The notes: generated by a model not told the origin, from the sequence alone. Shown: positions 15,905 through 33,861, counted from the first letter of the stretch. The stretch is DNA of 64,000 nt from Xanthobacteraceae bacterium (GCA_029239875.1 JARBUD010000029.1:1-64000), one strand, 5' to 3'. Numbers and translations are program-made.

Positions 15905-16384
15905 ATGCGCACGTTTGATCTTACCCCCCTGCACCGTTCGACCGTCGGCTTCGACCGGCTCTTCTCCCTGCTCGACCAGGTGGGCAACGTCGATACCAGC
16001 ACGACCTACCCGCCCTACAATATCGAGCGGACCGGCGAGAACGCCTACCGCATCACCGTGGCGGTAGCCGGCTTCACCGAGGATGATCTGAAGATCGAGG
16101 TGAAGGAGAACGGCCTCTCCATCCGCGGCGAGCGCAAGTCCGAGACGTCGGAGAAGTCCGGCGAGGTGCTCTACCAGGGCATCGCCGCGCGCGCCTTCGA
16201 GCGCCGCTTCCAGCTCGCCGACCATGTCGAGGTCCGCGGCGCCAGCCTTGCCAACGGCCTGCTGCACGTCGATCTCGTCCGCGAGATCCCGGAAGCGATG
16301 AAGCCCCGCACCATCGCGATCACCAGCGGCGCTCCCGCGCCCCGCGCGATCGAGGCGAAGGTGACCGAAGCCAAGGCCGCGTGA
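15905..16384 (+). CDS. Small heat-shock protein Hsp20/IbpA family
   Basis: 159 residues. The N-terminus MRTFDLTPLHRSTVGFDRLF is typical of class A rhizobial sHsps. The alpha-crystallin domain spans about 35-135 (NAYRITVAVAGFTEDDLKI, then GLLHVDLVREIPEAMKPR), followed by an Ala-rich tail. It is an ATP-independent holdase in the cytoplasm, passing clients to ClpB/DnaK, and clpB is also in this window. An out-of-frame ATG lies 5 bp before the start. The RpoH-type promoter, thermometer and strong terminator make this a single-gene heat-shock unit. Confidence 0.92.
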   Translation: MRTFDLTPLHRSTVGFDRLFSLLDQVGNVDTSTTYPPYNIERTGENAYRITVAVAGFTEDDLKIEVKENGLSIRGERKSETSEKSGEVLYQGIAARAFERRFQLADHVEVRGASLANGLLHVDLVREIPEAMKPRTIAITSGAPAPRAIEAKVTEAKAA

Positions 16385-16433
16385 CCCCGTCTCCCTGGTG
16401 GGAGCGGGCTTGAAGCCTGAATAGAGTGAATAG

Positions 16434-16460
16434 GCGCCCCGGGAGACCGGGGCGCTTTTA
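16434..16460 (+). terminator. Rho-independent terminator of hsp20
   Basis: GCGCCCC and GGGGCGC arms followed by TTTTA, 50 bp after the hsp20 stop. Confidence 0.8.
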
Positions 16461-16471
16461 GTTTGCGCGGC

Positions 16472-17389
16472 CTATTCCTGCGGCGCCGGCTTGGTGCCGC
16501 GCGCCACTACCGAAGCCGTGCCGGCGGGCGTGTCGCTGCCCGTGCCGACCCCGGTGCCGGTGCCGGCATCGGCCGGCTCGTCGGCAGCGGGAGCTTCGGC
16601 CGCCGGCGCTTCCGCAGTAGGCGCGGGAGCGTCATCGGCCGGCTTGTCCGCGGTCTCCTCGGGCGATGCCGGCGGCTCGGTGCCGGGCGGCACGGCGATG
16701 CCGGGAATGACCCGCACCGCCGGATCGCCGGCCGGCGCGGGAGCGCCATTGGCGGCGGCGCTTTCGGACGGATCGGCCGCGGGCGGCGTCTCGGAACGCC
16801 GTTCGGCCGGAACGGCGGCATTCGACCCGTCGGGCGGCGTCACCGGAGCGGTGACCGGCGGGGCGGCGCCCTGTGGTGCCGCGACCGGCGGCGGCGCCGG
16901 CGTCGTCACCGCGGCGAATTCCGGCGGCTTCTTCGGCGGCAGCGGCGCCATCGCCGGCGGAACCGACTGCCGCGCCACCGGCGCCTGGCCGATCGGATGC
17001 ATGGCGAGGACGCGACCGTTGAAGGCATCGATGCGCACCCGCATCCGCATGCCGCCGCGATCGGTGGCATCGACCACATAGGTGTCGCCGTCGACCCGCG
17101 CCCGCCCGATGGCGCTCATGCCCATGGAGCGCAGCATCGGCTGGATATCGGCATAGGGGAAGCGCCCCGGCGCGCGGTAGACGGGCGGGGGCGGCGCATA
17201 ATAGCCGCCCGGCGGCAGCGCCGGCAGCGGCTCGTAATAGCGCTCGACATAGACCCCGCCGAAGGGCCGGACATAGAACTGGGCCTGCGCCGGCACCGCC
17301 GTCATCAACGCCGTGCCGGCGAGCGCAGGGCCCGCGAGCATCAGCGCGAGTGCGGGTGACAGGCGCATCGGTGCGCACAGCTTCGGCAT
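16472..17389 (-). CDS. Pro/Ala-rich secreted protein of unknown function
   Basis: 305 residues from the ATG at 17389 (GGAGGC five bases before). A signal peptide spans about 1-35 (ending PAQAQ). A folded-looking segment at about 70-135 (YADIQPMLRSMGMSAIGRAR, then VDATDRGGMRMRVRIDAFNG) is followed by about 170 residues of low-complexity Pro/Ala/Glu sequence. The first part resembles PepSY-like exported proteins of Rhizobiales, the rest a cell-envelope spacer. No enzyme motif is seen. Confidence 0.6.
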   Translation of the reverse strand: MPKLCAPMRLSPALALMLAGPALAGTALMTAVPAQAQFYVRPFGGVYVERYYEPLPALPPGGYYAPPPPVYRAPGRFPYADIQPMLRSMGMSAIGRARVDGDTYVVDATDRGGMRMRVRIDAFNGRVLAMHPIGQAPVARQSVPPAMAPLPPKKPPEFAAVTTPAPPPVAAPQGAAPPVTAPVTPPDGSNAAVPAERRSETPPAADPSESAAANGAPAPAGDPAVRVIPGIAVPPGTEPPASPEETADKPADDAPAPTAEAPAAEAPAADEPADAGTGTGVGTGSDTPAGTASVVARGTKPAPQE

Positions 17390-17835
17390 CGAAGCCTCCG
17401 ATTCATCATTCGCCATACGCCCTAGCGGAACCCGCAATTGCGGCGTCGGCAAGACCTCCCCCGGCCTCCGGCGAGGCGTCTCAGCTGTCTCCCGGCGCCA
17501 CCTGCAAAGCCGCAACGGCATTGCGCCCCGGCATGGCGCACCTTACCTTTCCTTTCGCCGATGGCGCCGCCCTCGCAACAAGCGCGAAAAATCGCCGCGC
17601 CGATCGCGCGCGCGGCGCTTGTGCGCGGACGCCAATTCTGGCATCTTCGCGATTGATAGGGCAGCCATGCTGTCCTATCATCGGACAGGCCGATGCCGGT
17701 GCGACGCGCGCTGCGACGCATGGCATGGGCGATGCTAGCGTGTTTCGGCGGCATGCACGCCTTGCGGGAGAGCGCCCCGCGAGGCTCGACGTGTGCGGGC
17801 CTGCCGGACGAGCGACCCTTTAGGGAGTGACGGGA
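17390..17835. other. Upstream region of gltB
   Basis: 446 bp between divergent genes. Apart from the palindrome at 17655 I see no gene. A TGGCATCTT stretch near 17640 lacks the TTGC element of a sigma-54 promoter. Confidence 0.5.
17655..17679. promoter_or_regulatory. 25-bp palindrome in the gltB upstream region
   Basis: Arms GATAGG.CAGC and GCTG.CCTATC around CAT, with a single G/T mismatch. It lies about 160 bp upstream of gltB. As DNA it could be an operator; as RNA it is an 11-bp hairpin. Confidence 0.4.
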
Positions 17836-22566
<4,731 letters not shown>

Positions 22567-22631
22567 CCGCCTGCGCCCGCCGGCGGACCCGGCGGGAAAG
22601 GCCCAGAAAGACGGGCCGCGGCGTGAGCCGT

Positions 22632-22660
22632 GGCGCGGCCGTGTGCCGCGCCGTCATTTT
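22632..22660 (+). terminator. Terminator-like hairpin between gltB and gltD
   Basis: GGCGCGGC and GCCGCGCC arms with a 5-nt loop, then GTCATTTT. It could reduce gltD transcription relative to gltB or protect the gltB mRNA 3' end. Confidence 0.5.
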
Positions 22661-22739
22661 CCAACTGGCATGATTGATGTATCTGGCACCGGAGGGTGGA
22701 ACGCCTCCAAGGTGGCGGTGCTCCGCGAAAGAGGGCGCA

Positions 22740-24164
<1,425 letters not shown>

Positions 24165-24197
24165 GGTAGGGGTGGATCCCCGCCTCCAATGACGCAC

Positions 24198-24304
24198 CGT
24201 CATCCTGAGGTGCCCGGCGTCTCGCCGGGCCTCGAAGGATGCTCGTCGTAATACGTCAGACCCATCCTTCGAGGCTCGGCTTCGCCGAGCACCTCAGGAT
24301 GACG
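24198..24304. repeat. Intergenic palindromic repeat, family A, copy 3
   Basis: Ends CGTCATCCTGAGGTGC and GCACCTCAGGATGACG, with internal CCTCGAAGGATG arms. It lies between the convergent gltD and SGNH-protein genes. Confidence 0.9.
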
Positions 24305-24324
24305 TTCATCTGGAGTGAATCGGA

Positions 24325-25836
24325 CTAAGGCGCCGCCGGTTGCGCGGGCGCCGCCGTGCCCGTGCCGGCACCCGCCGCGGAATCCGCGGGAGCGGCCGAC
24401 ATGCCCTGCGCGGCGCTCGGCGTCGCGCCCGGCAGCTCCGTTTGCGGCATGAGCGGGACGAGCGGCTCGGTCGCGGCGGCCGGCTGCCCGGCGGGCCAGC
24501 GGAAATCGTCGGTACGCCCGGCCACACCAGGCGGCGTCGCGCCGCTGACCAGCAGATTGGCCGGCTCGGGCTTCGGCACTGCCGGGGCGGCATGCACGAT
24601 GTCCTTCGGCGCATCCTTCGCCGCAGCCGCGGGAGCGGCCGGCGCGCCGGCAAGCGTGCGGGCGCTGCCCGCCGTCCCGCCGGTCAGCTGGATGATCGAG
24701 GGCCGCGTGTCGGCGGGATCGGTGGCCGCCGTCGGCGCGTCCTCGCGGTGCATCAGGTCGTCGAGCTGCTGGTCCACGAAGAAGGCGAGCTTGCGCGCGC
24801 CGGCGCGGGTGAAGCCGACGCCGTCCGCATTGCGCAGGCGCCGGCGCTGGCCGTCGACCGCGGGACCCGAGGTCATGAACTTGCCGTTCTCGTCGACGAA
24901 GCCGTCGGTAACGTCGACGAAGATGAAGCCGGCGCGCTCCACCTGCTCCTTCAGCAGCGCATTGAGCTGGGCGATTTGCTCGTTGCGGGCCTCGTCCTCC
25001 ACCGGCGGCAGGCCGGCCACCACCACCGGGCGGCCGTGCAGCTTGAGCGCCAGCAGGAACTCCTCGAAGCGGCGGCCATAGAGCTCGCGCCAGCGTTCGT
25101 CGAGCACCTCGGCCCGCCCGGCGGGATCGTCGATCGGCTTGAGGTCGTTGGCGCCAGCCAGCACCACGATGACGTTGGGCTGTTCCTCGCCGGACGGCAG
25201 CTGCCGCGCGGTGGCGATCCAGTCATACGGGCTCGCGGGCGCGATGCCCGAACCGTCCTGCGTCTTGCCGACGACGACCGCACCCTCGCGGTCGGCGGCG
25301 AAGGCGTCCGCCAGGCCCTGCGCCAGCGTTCCCGCCTGCTCGTCGCCGATCACCAGCACGACGTCCTTGACGTCCGCGACGTCGCCGCGCGCCTCGGCCG
25401 CCGTGGCGTAGACCTTGCCGCGCGGCACCGCCGGCGCCTGCTGGACGACGGCGGGAGGCGCCGCGGCGGGGCCGCCGCCGCCATCGCCGGGATATTGCCG
25501 CAGGCGCGGGGCGCGGCGTTCGCCGCCGCCTCCGCCGCCGAACAGATCGATGAAGGGCTGGAACGGCGACCAGGCGCGGCGGGGCTGCTGGGGCTGGCTC
25601 TGATAGCGCGGCTGCTGCGCGGGGCGCGCCTGCTGGCGCGCGGCGGGGCGCTGCTGGCGGGGCTGGCTCTGGTAGCGCGGCTGCGGCGCCTGGCGTCCAC
25701 TGGGCTGGCCGACATCGGCCGGCGGGCGGAACCAGTCGCTCTGGGCCTGCGCCAGCGAGCAGCCGGCGACCATCGCACCGGCCACCGCCAGCGCCTTCAG
25801 TCCGAGCCGGTATCCGCGTGCCCGCGCGACGAGCAT
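24325..25836 (-). CDS. DUF459 (SGNH-hydrolase fold) exported protein
   Basis: 503 residues with a signal peptide of about 1-31. A 100-residue Gln/Arg/Pro linker with repeated PRYQSQP units leads into the DUF459 domain (about 155-370). There VLVIGDEQAGTLAQGL stands where the SGNH block I would be (GDE in place of GDS), VVLAGANDLKP is the GxND block, and a conserved GVGFTRAGARKLA end is seen. The Pro/Ala-rich C-terminus is disordered. The family is envelope-associated, with an inferred esterase or O-acyl-modifying role. The Ser-to-Glu change at the usual nucleophile makes hydrolytic activity doubtful. Confidence 0.75.
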   Translation of the reverse strand: MLVARARGYRLGLKALAVAGAMVAGCSLAQAQSDWFRPPADVGQPSGRQAPQPRYQSQPRQQRPAARQQARPAQQPRYQSQPQQPRRAWSPFQPFIDLFGGGGGGERRAPRLRQYPGDGGGGPAAAPPAVVQQAPAVPRGKVYATAAEARGDVADVKDVVLVIGDEQAGTLAQGLADAFAADREGAVVVGKTQDGSGIAPASPYDWIATARQLPSGEEQPNVIVVLAGANDLKPIDDPAGRAEVLDERWRELYGRRFEEFLLALKLHGRPVVVAGLPPVEDEARNEQIAQLNALLKEQVERAGFIFVDVTDGFVDENGKFMTSGPAVDGQRRRLRNADGVGFTRAGARKLAFFVDQQLDDLMHREDAPTAATDPADTRPSIIQLTGGTAGSARTLAGAPAAPAAAAKDAPKDIVHAAPAVPKPEPANLLVSGATPPGVAGRTDDFRWPAGQPAAATEPLVPLMPQTELPGATPSAAQGMSAAPADSAAGAGTGTAAPAQPAAP

Positions 25837-25932
25837 GAGCCGTTCCCCGATGGCGATATCTCACCAGAGCGGTGAACCATTATCGCGGCCGTTTCAAGAC
25901 CCCCTGACGGGGCGCGCGCGTCACGAGACGGA

Positions 25933-27315
25933 TCACGAGCCGTCGCGGGTGCGCAGGCTCTCCAGTACCTCGCCGCTCGGCATGCCGTCGGGCAGCAGGC
26001 CGGCGCTGACCTGATATTCGCGCACCGCGACGCGGGTCTTCGAGCCGATGGCGCCGTCATGCGGGCCGACGTCGTAGCCGCGCGAGGCGAGCCGCTTCTG
26101 CAGTTCCGAACGCTCCAGCCGCGACAGCGCGCGCTGGTCGTCCGGCCAGGGCTGCACGAACGGCCCGCCGCCGCGGATGCGGTCGGCGAGATGGCCGATG
26201 GCGAGCGCATAGGCGTCGGCCGGGTTGTAGCTGAGGATGGCCTTGAAATTGTCGGTCATCAGGAAGGCCGGCCCCTTGGCGCCGGCGGGCAGCAGGAGAT
26301 AGGCGGTCTCGCCCGCTGCCGGCATCGGCCGGCCCTCGGGCCGGCGCACGCCCAGCGCCGCCCATTCGCGCATCGGCTTGCGCACGTGCTTGTCGGCGAG
26401 CAGGTAGTTGAAGCCGCGCGGCAGCACGACCTCGTAGCCCCAGCTCCGGCCGGCGACCCAGCCGCCGCGCTTGAGCTTGTTGGCGGTCGAGCCCATGGCG
26501 TCGGCGACCGAATCCACCACGTTGCGGTGGCCGTCGCCGTCGAAGTCCACCGCGTCGCGCTGGAAGGCGGTCGGCATGAACTGGGTCAGGCCGAAGGCGC
26601 CGGCCCAGGAACCGCGCAGATGGCTCTCGGGGATGTCGCCCTTGTCGACGATGCGCAGCGCAGCGACGAACTCGTCGCGGAAATAGGGCTTCCGGCGACC
26701 GACGCAGGCGAGCGTCCCGGTGGCCTCGATCACCGCATAGGAGCCGCGGGCGCTGCCGTAATTGGTCTCGATGCCCCAGATGGCGGCGACGACATAAGGA
26801 TCGACGCCATAGGTCCGCCCCACCGCCTCGAACACCTGGGCGTTCTGGGCCATGGCCTCGCGACCGCGGCGGATGCGCGTCTCCGACACCAGCATGGTCA
26901 CGTAGTCGCCCGCCGTGCGGCTGAACTCCGGCTGCGTCTGCAGCTTGTCCATGATGCCCATGTCGGGCTTCAGCCCGGCCGTGTAGCGGCGGAAGCCGGC
27001 GGCGGAGACGCCGGCCTGGCGCGCCTTCGGCTCCAGCGAGGCGATGCAGCGGCTGAAATTCGCCTCGTCCCGGGCGAGCGCGGCCGGCGTCATGTCGGGA
27101 TGGGTCGAGGGCGCCGAAGCCGTCCGCGCGGGCGCCGGCCGGGCAGCCGGGGTGCGGGCCGGCGGCGCGGCATAGGCGCTCTGCCCGCTCGCGGGCGTCG
27201 CGAGCGCTCCGGTGATGTCGTCGGCGCCGGCGCAACCGGCGAGGCCGAGGCAGACCAGCACCAGGCCGGCAATGCCGCCGGCCGGGTGCCGGCCGAGGAC
27301 CGGACGAAAACTCAT
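25933..27315 (-). CDS. Lytic murein transglycosylase with peptidoglycan-binding domain (lipoprotein)
   Basis: 460 residues from the ATG at 27315. Lipobox CLGLAGC at about 24-30. A Pro/Ala linker precedes the MltB-like catalytic domain (about 85-375) with VAAIWGIETNYGS (catalytic Glu) and WAGAFGLTQFMPTAF. A C-terminal PG_binding_1 domain (about 385-455: LQKRLASRGYDVGPHDG, then VREYQVSAGLLPDG) follows. It cleaves glycan strands to 1,6-anhydro products at the outer membrane. Transcribed in the same direction as the DUF459 gene 96 bp downstream. Confidence 0.88.
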   Translation of the reverse strand: MSFRPVLGRHPAGGIAGLVLVCLGLAGCAGADDITGALATPASGQSAYAAPPARTPAARPAPARTASAPSTHPDMTPAALARDEANFSRCIASLEPKARQAGVSAAGFRRYTAGLKPDMGIMDKLQTQPEFSRTAGDYVTMLVSETRIRRGREAMAQNAQVFEAVGRTYGVDPYVVAAIWGIETNYGSARGSYAVIEATGTLACVGRRKPYFRDEFVAALRIVDKGDIPESHLRGSWAGAFGLTQFMPTAFQRDAVDFDGDGHRNVVDSVADAMGSTANKLKRGGWVAGRSWGYEVVLPRGFNYLLADKHVRKPMREWAALGVRRPEGRPMPAAGETAYLLLPAGAKGPAFLMTDNFKAILSYNPADAYALAIGHLADRIRGGGPFVQPWPDDQRALSRLERSELQKRLASRGYDVGPHDGAIGSKTRVAVREYQVSAGLLPDGMPSGEVLESLRTRDGS

Positions 27316-27591
27316 GACGCTTACCCTAACGCAATTCCGGGCCATGATTAGGCAGGCGACATGGTTTCCACGGGCTTAACGCTGCGTCCGTTTTCCGTTA
27401 CGTCAGATGCGGCGCGGCGCCGCGTGCGTATCCCAGTCGCAGGGCGGCCCTGCGCCTGCCGCAGGGACCGAAACCGTCACCTCCGCGTTATTGCGGCGGT
27501 GCATTGCACAGCGCGAGACGTTAAGCTGACTTTCATCGGATTTTCGTTTTGCTTGCCCACCCCAGCGTCAGAAGAGCGGCATAAATCCCCC

Positions 27592-28482
27592 ATGGTAAAA
27601 CCCATTCGCAAAGCGATCCTTCCCGTGGCCGGCCTCGGCACGCGCTTCCTGCCGGCCACCAAGGCCGTGCCGAAGGAAATGCTCACGGTCGTCGACCGGC
27701 CCGTCGTGCAGCACGTGGTCGACGAGGCGCGCGCCGCCGGGATCGAGCACATCGTCTTCGTCACCGGCCGCAACAAGGGCGTCATCGAGGACCATTTCGA
27801 CCGGCAATACGAGCTCGAGGACACGCTGAACGAGCGCGGCAAGACGCAGATGCTGGAGATGCTGCGCCACGAGACCATGGGTCCGGGCGCCACCAGCTTC
27901 ACCCGCCAGCAATTGCCCCTCGGCCTCGGCCACGCCGTGTGGTGCGCGCGCGACATCATCGGCAACGAGCCCTTCGCGCTGCTGCTGCCGGACATGCTGC
28001 ACAAGCCGACCAACGGAAAGGGCTGCCTCGCCCAGATGGCCGAGGCCTATGCCAAGACCGGCGGCGGCAATCACATCGCGGTCTATGAGGTGCCGCCGGA
28101 GCAGACCGACCAGTACGGCATCGTCGGGCTCGGCGACGAGGTGGCGGACGGCGTGCACAGGATCGCCGGCATGGTGGAGAAGCCGAAGAAGGACGTCGCG
28201 CCCTCCAACCTCGCCATTTCCGGCCGCTACATCCTGCAGCCGGAAATCTTCGAACTGCTGGCCACGCAGGAGCGCGGCGCCGGCAACGAGATCCAGCTCA
28301 CCGACTCCATGCTCAAGCTGGCGCGGGAGCAGGATTTCTACAGCGTGACCTTCGACGGCGCGATCTATGACTGCGGCTCGAAGCTCGGCTTCCTGATGGC
28401 GAACGTCGCCTATGCGCTCGACAATCCGGAGATCGCCGACACCTTCCGGCCCGAGCTCGACGCGCTGCTGGCGAAGAACTGA
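27592..28482 (+). CDS. galU: UTP-glucose-1-phosphate uridylyltransferase
   Basis: 296 residues from the ATG at 27592. The nucleotide-binding [20 protein letters not shown] is at about 11-30, [13 protein letters not shown] follows, and [15 protein letters not shown] (about 163) and EIQLTDSM (about 233) complete the GalU pattern. The enzyme makes UDP-glucose for exopolysaccharide and envelope glycans. The upstream 276 bp shows no clear promoter. Confidence 0.94.
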   Translation: MVKPIRKAILPVAGLGTRFLPATKAVPKEMLTVVDRPVVQHVVDEARAAGIEHIVFVTGRNKGVIEDHFDRQYELEDTLNERGKTQMLEMLRHETMGPGATSFTRQQLPLGLGHAVWCARDIIGNEPFALLLPDMLHKPTNGKGCLAQMAEAYAKTGGGNHIAVYEVPPEQTDQYGIVGLGDEVADGVHRIAGMVEKPKKDVAPSNLAISGRYILQPEIFELLATQERGAGNEIQLTDSMLKLAREQDFYSVTFDGAIYDCGSKLGFLMANVAYALDNPEIADTFRPELDALLAKN

Positions 28483-28553
28483 ACCCGGACGCGCCGGGCG
28501 CCACCACGGCGCCCGGCATCAGCCTGGCGCCGTGGACGGAAGAGACCACCAGC

Positions 28554-29450
28554 ATGCGCCTGTTCCACGGATTGTCGGCTTTTCCGCTCACCCCGACGGA
28601 TGCGGCAGGCAAGGTGCAGGAGGCGCTGCTCGGCCGCTTCCTCGACCGCATCGTCGCCGCGGGCGTCGACAGCATCGGGCTGCTCGGCAGCACGGGTACC
28701 TATGCCTATCTCTCGCGCGAGGAACGCCAGCGCGCCCTGCGCATCGCCGTCGGCCATGTCGGCGGCCGGGTGCCGCTGATCGTCGGCGTCGGCGCACTGC
28801 GCACCGACGAGGCGGCCGCGCTGGCGCAGGATGCGAGAGCGGCCGGCGCGGACGGCCTGCTGCTGGCGCCTGTCTCCTACACGCCGCTGACGGAGGACGA
28901 GGTCTTCCAGCACTTCGCCACTGTCGCCGAGGCGGGCGGGCTGCCGCTCTGCATCTACAACAACCCGACCACGACGCACTTCACCTTCAGCCTGGAGCTG
29001 ATCGAGCGGCTGGCGGCCCTCCCGCATGTGGCGGCGATAAAGATGCCGCTTCCCGCCAAGGGCGACTTCGGCGACGAGATCGAGCGGATACGCGCGCGCA
29101 CGCCGGCCGGCTTCAAGATCGGCTATAGCGGCGACTGGGGCGCCGCCGAGGCGCTGCTCGCGGGATGCGATGCCTGGTACAGCGTCGTCGCCGGCCTTCT
29201 GCCCGGCGAGGCTCTGAAGCTCACACGCGCCGCGCAGTCCGGCGACACGGCCGAGGCCGATCGCCTGAATGCGTGCTTCCAGCCCTTGTGGGAACTGTTC
29301 AGGAAGTTTGGCAGCCTTCGCGTGATGTATGCGATCGCCGAGGTGCTCGACCTTGGGGGCGCCGTCCCGCCCCGTCCCTTGCTGCCCCTGCCGCCGGCGG
29401 AACGCCGACAGGTTGAACTGACGGTGCAGGGTGCAGCGGTTGCTTACTGA
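28554..29450 (+). CDS. DapA-family (dihydrodipicolinate synthase/N-acetylneuraminate lyase) aldolase
   Basis: 298 residues with a TIM-barrel DapA layout. The Schiff-base lysine is Lys163 in AAIKMPLP and the catalytic tyrosine lies in CIYNNPTTTHF. The substrate-contact motif that reads GTTGE in true DapA is LGSTGTYAYL here, so lysine biosynthesis is unlikely and another 2-oxoacid aldolase or dehydratase is more probable. It follows galU by 71 bp on the same strand and may be co-transcribed. Confidence 0.75.
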   Translation: MRLFHGLSAFPLTPTDAAGKVQEALLGRFLDRIVAAGVDSIGLLGSTGTYAYLSREERQRALRIAVGHVGGRVPLIVGVGALRTDEAAALAQDARAAGADGLLLAPVSYTPLTEDEVFQHFATVAEAGGLPLCIYNNPTTTHFTFSLELIERLAALPHVAAIKMPLPAKGDFGDEIERIRARTPAGFKIGYSGDWGAAEALLAGCDAWYSVVAGLLPGEALKLTRAAQSGDTAEADRLNACFQPLWELFRKFGSLRVMYAIAEVLDLGGAVPPRPLLPLPPAERRQVELTVQGAAVAY

Positions 29451-29453
29451 GCG

Positions 29454-29918
29454 CTAAGGCGTCCCCGCCGGCCTCACGGTAAGCGTCGCACCTTCCACGC
29501 CGGCGACGACCACGCGCGTGCCGGCCGGGCAATCCGGGCCGGTCACCCGCCACACGGTGTCGTCGACCCTGATCTGCCCCACCCCGTCCGTGATCGGCTC
29601 GTGCAGGATGAAGTCCCGCCCGACCAGCGCATCGGTGCGGCGATTGAGGAAGGGCCGGTCGCTGACCGCATGCGCCGAGCGCGCCAGCAGCCGCCCGATC
29701 ACGACCGCCACCAGGGCCGCGACCGCGAAGAGCACGAGCTGCGCCTGCCATCCCATCGGTACGAGTGCCACGGCGAGGCCAGTGACCAGCGCCGCCGCCC
29801 CGAGCCAGATCAGATAGGCGCCGGGCACGACGAGCTCGGCGATCATCAAGAGCCCGGCCGCGATCAGCCAGAGCCAGAAATCCGTAAGCGCCTCGGCGAA
29901 GGCGGCCATCTGCCCCAT
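29454..29918 (-). CDS. NfeD-family membrane protein
   Basis: 154 residues from the ATG at 29918, preceded by GAGGAC. Membrane segments are at about 12-33, 37-52 and 58-75, then an OB-fold NfeD C-terminal domain (about 90-150: ALVGRDFILHEPITDGVGQI to VVVAGVEGATLTV). Short NfeD proteins are partners of SPFH/stomatin proteins, which fits the upstream neighbour 7 bp away. Confidence 0.87.
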   Translation of the reverse strand: MGQMAAFAEALTDFWLWLIAAGLLMIAELVVPGAYLIWLGAAALVTGLAVALVPMGWQAQLVLFAVAALVAVVIGRLLARSAHAVSDRPFLNRRTDALVGRDFILHEPITDGVGQIRVDDTVWRVTGPDCPAGTRVVVAGVEGATLTVRPAGTP

Positions 29919-29925
29919 GGCGTCC

Positions 29926-30921
29926 TCAGGCGCCCGAGCCGAACGGATTGTGACCCTGCGGCTGTGCCGGCCCGGTCGGCCCCGCCCGCCGCGCCGCCAC
30001 CGCTTCCGGCCCGAACGCCCCGCGGGCGATCTCGGCGATGCCGGCGAGCGAGCCGAGCATGGCGCTCGCCTCATAAGGCAGCACCATCAGCTTCTGGTTG
30101 GGCGCGCTCGCCATGGCCTCCAGCGCCTTCATGTACTTCTCGGCGATGTAGTAGTTGAGCGCGCCGGGATCACCCGAGGCGAGCGCACCCGACAGCATCT
30201 CGGTCGCCTTGGCGTCCGCCTGCGCCAGCCGCTCGCGCGCCTCGGCGTCGCGGAAGGCAGCCTCGCGCCGGCCCTCGGCCTCGAGGATCTGCGACTGCTT
30301 CTGGCCTTCCGCGCGCAGGATCTCCGACTGGCGCTGGCCTTCGGCCTCCAGCACCACGGCGCGCTTCTCGCGCTCGGCCTTCATCTGCCGCGCCATGGCA
30401 GAGACGAGGTCGGCGGGCGGAACGATGTCCTTGATCTCGATGCGGGTGATCTTCACGCCCCAGGGCGCCGCGGCGGCGTCGACCACCTTCAGCAACCGCT
30501 CGTTGATCTCGTCGCGATGCGACAGCAGCTGGTCGAGGTCCATCGCGCCCATCACGGTGCGGATGTTGGTGGTCGTCAGCGCGAGGATGGCGAGGTCGAG
30601 CTGGGCGACCTCGTAGCTGGCCCGCGCCGCGTCGAACACCTGGAAGAAGGCGATGCCGTCCACCGAGACGGTGGCGTTGTCGCGGGTGATCACCTCCTGG
30701 GTCGGCACGTCCAGCACCTGCTCCATCACGTTCACCCGTTTCCCGATGCGGTCGAGATAGGGGATGATGAGGTTGAGGCCCGGGGAGAGGGTGCGCGTGT
30801 AGCGGCCGAAGCGCTCGACGGTGACCTGGTAGCCCTGCGGCACCGTCTTCACCCCGGCGACGATGGTGAGGATCACCAGCGCCAGGAACACCAGAACGAA
30901 GACATTCAGTCCGAGCACCAT
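29926..30921 (-). CDS. qmcA: SPFH/Band 7 stomatin-like protein
   Basis: 331 residues from the ATG at 30921 (GGGGGAAATGCC before it). There is one N-terminal membrane helix (about 3-24). The Band 7 domain spans about 25-190 (VPQGYQVTVERFGRYTRTL, NATVSVDGIAFFQVF). A charged coiled coil rich in AEGQ repeats spans about 190-260 and a variable tail follows. Such proteins form large rings in membrane microdomains and modulate FtsH-type proteolysis. Paired with nfeD in one operon. Confidence 0.88.
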   Translation of the reverse strand: MVLGLNVFVLVFLALVILTIVAGVKTVPQGYQVTVERFGRYTRTLSPGLNLIIPYLDRIGKRVNVMEQVLDVPTQEVITRDNATVSVDGIAFFQVFDAARASYEVAQLDLAILALTTTNIRTVMGAMDLDQLLSHRDEINERLLKVVDAAAAPWGVKITRIEIKDIVPPADLVSAMARQMKAEREKRAVVLEAEGQRQSEILRAEGQKQSQILEAEGRREAAFRDAEARERLAQADAKATEMLSGALASGDPGALNYYIAEKYMKALEAMASAPNQKLMVLPYEASAMLGSLAGIAEIARGAFGPEAVAARRAGPTGPAQPQGHNPFGSGA

Positions 30922-31001
30922 GGCATTTCCCCCCGCGTGACGCGGCGGAGTGTGGCCCGGCGCATATGTCCCGCGCAAGGCGAAAGCCGGCGCCCCGTTA
31001 C

Positions 31002-31031
31002 CAAAGAAAAGGCCCGGCGCAGGGCCGGGCC
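31002..31031 (-). terminator. Rho-independent terminator of clpB
   Basis: On the minus strand GGCCCGG and CCGGGCC arms followed by TTTTCTTT, about 30 bp after the clpB stop. Confidence 0.85.
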
Positions 31032-31060
31032 TTCATTCGTCATTCGCGCGAAGCCGGCCG

Positions 31061-33679
<2,619 letters not shown>

Positions 33680-33803
33680 GTCGTCCCTCCAGACCCCTCC
33701 CCTCGCCCTCTCAAGAGGCACGAGCGGTTATCGGGATTGCGGCGCCCGTATCCCGGCCGCCGCGGCAGGCCCCTTCATGGCGACCCGCTCAGCCTCATGT
33801 AGT

Positions 33804-33819
33804 GTTGCCGATCGGCAAC
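33804..33819. promoter_or_regulatory. Perfect 16-bp palindrome upstream of clpB
   Basis: GTTGCCGATCGGCAAC, 125 bp upstream of the clpB ATG. Candidate operator; no regulator can be named. Confidence 0.3.
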
Positions 33820-33861
33820 GGAAGGGCCTTGCGAAGGGTCAAGAGAGGAAATTCCTCTTAC

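Noticed and set aside
17636-17660. A sigma-54 promoter upstream of gltB (TGGCAT)
   Set aside because: The -12 TTGC element at the correct spacing is absent.
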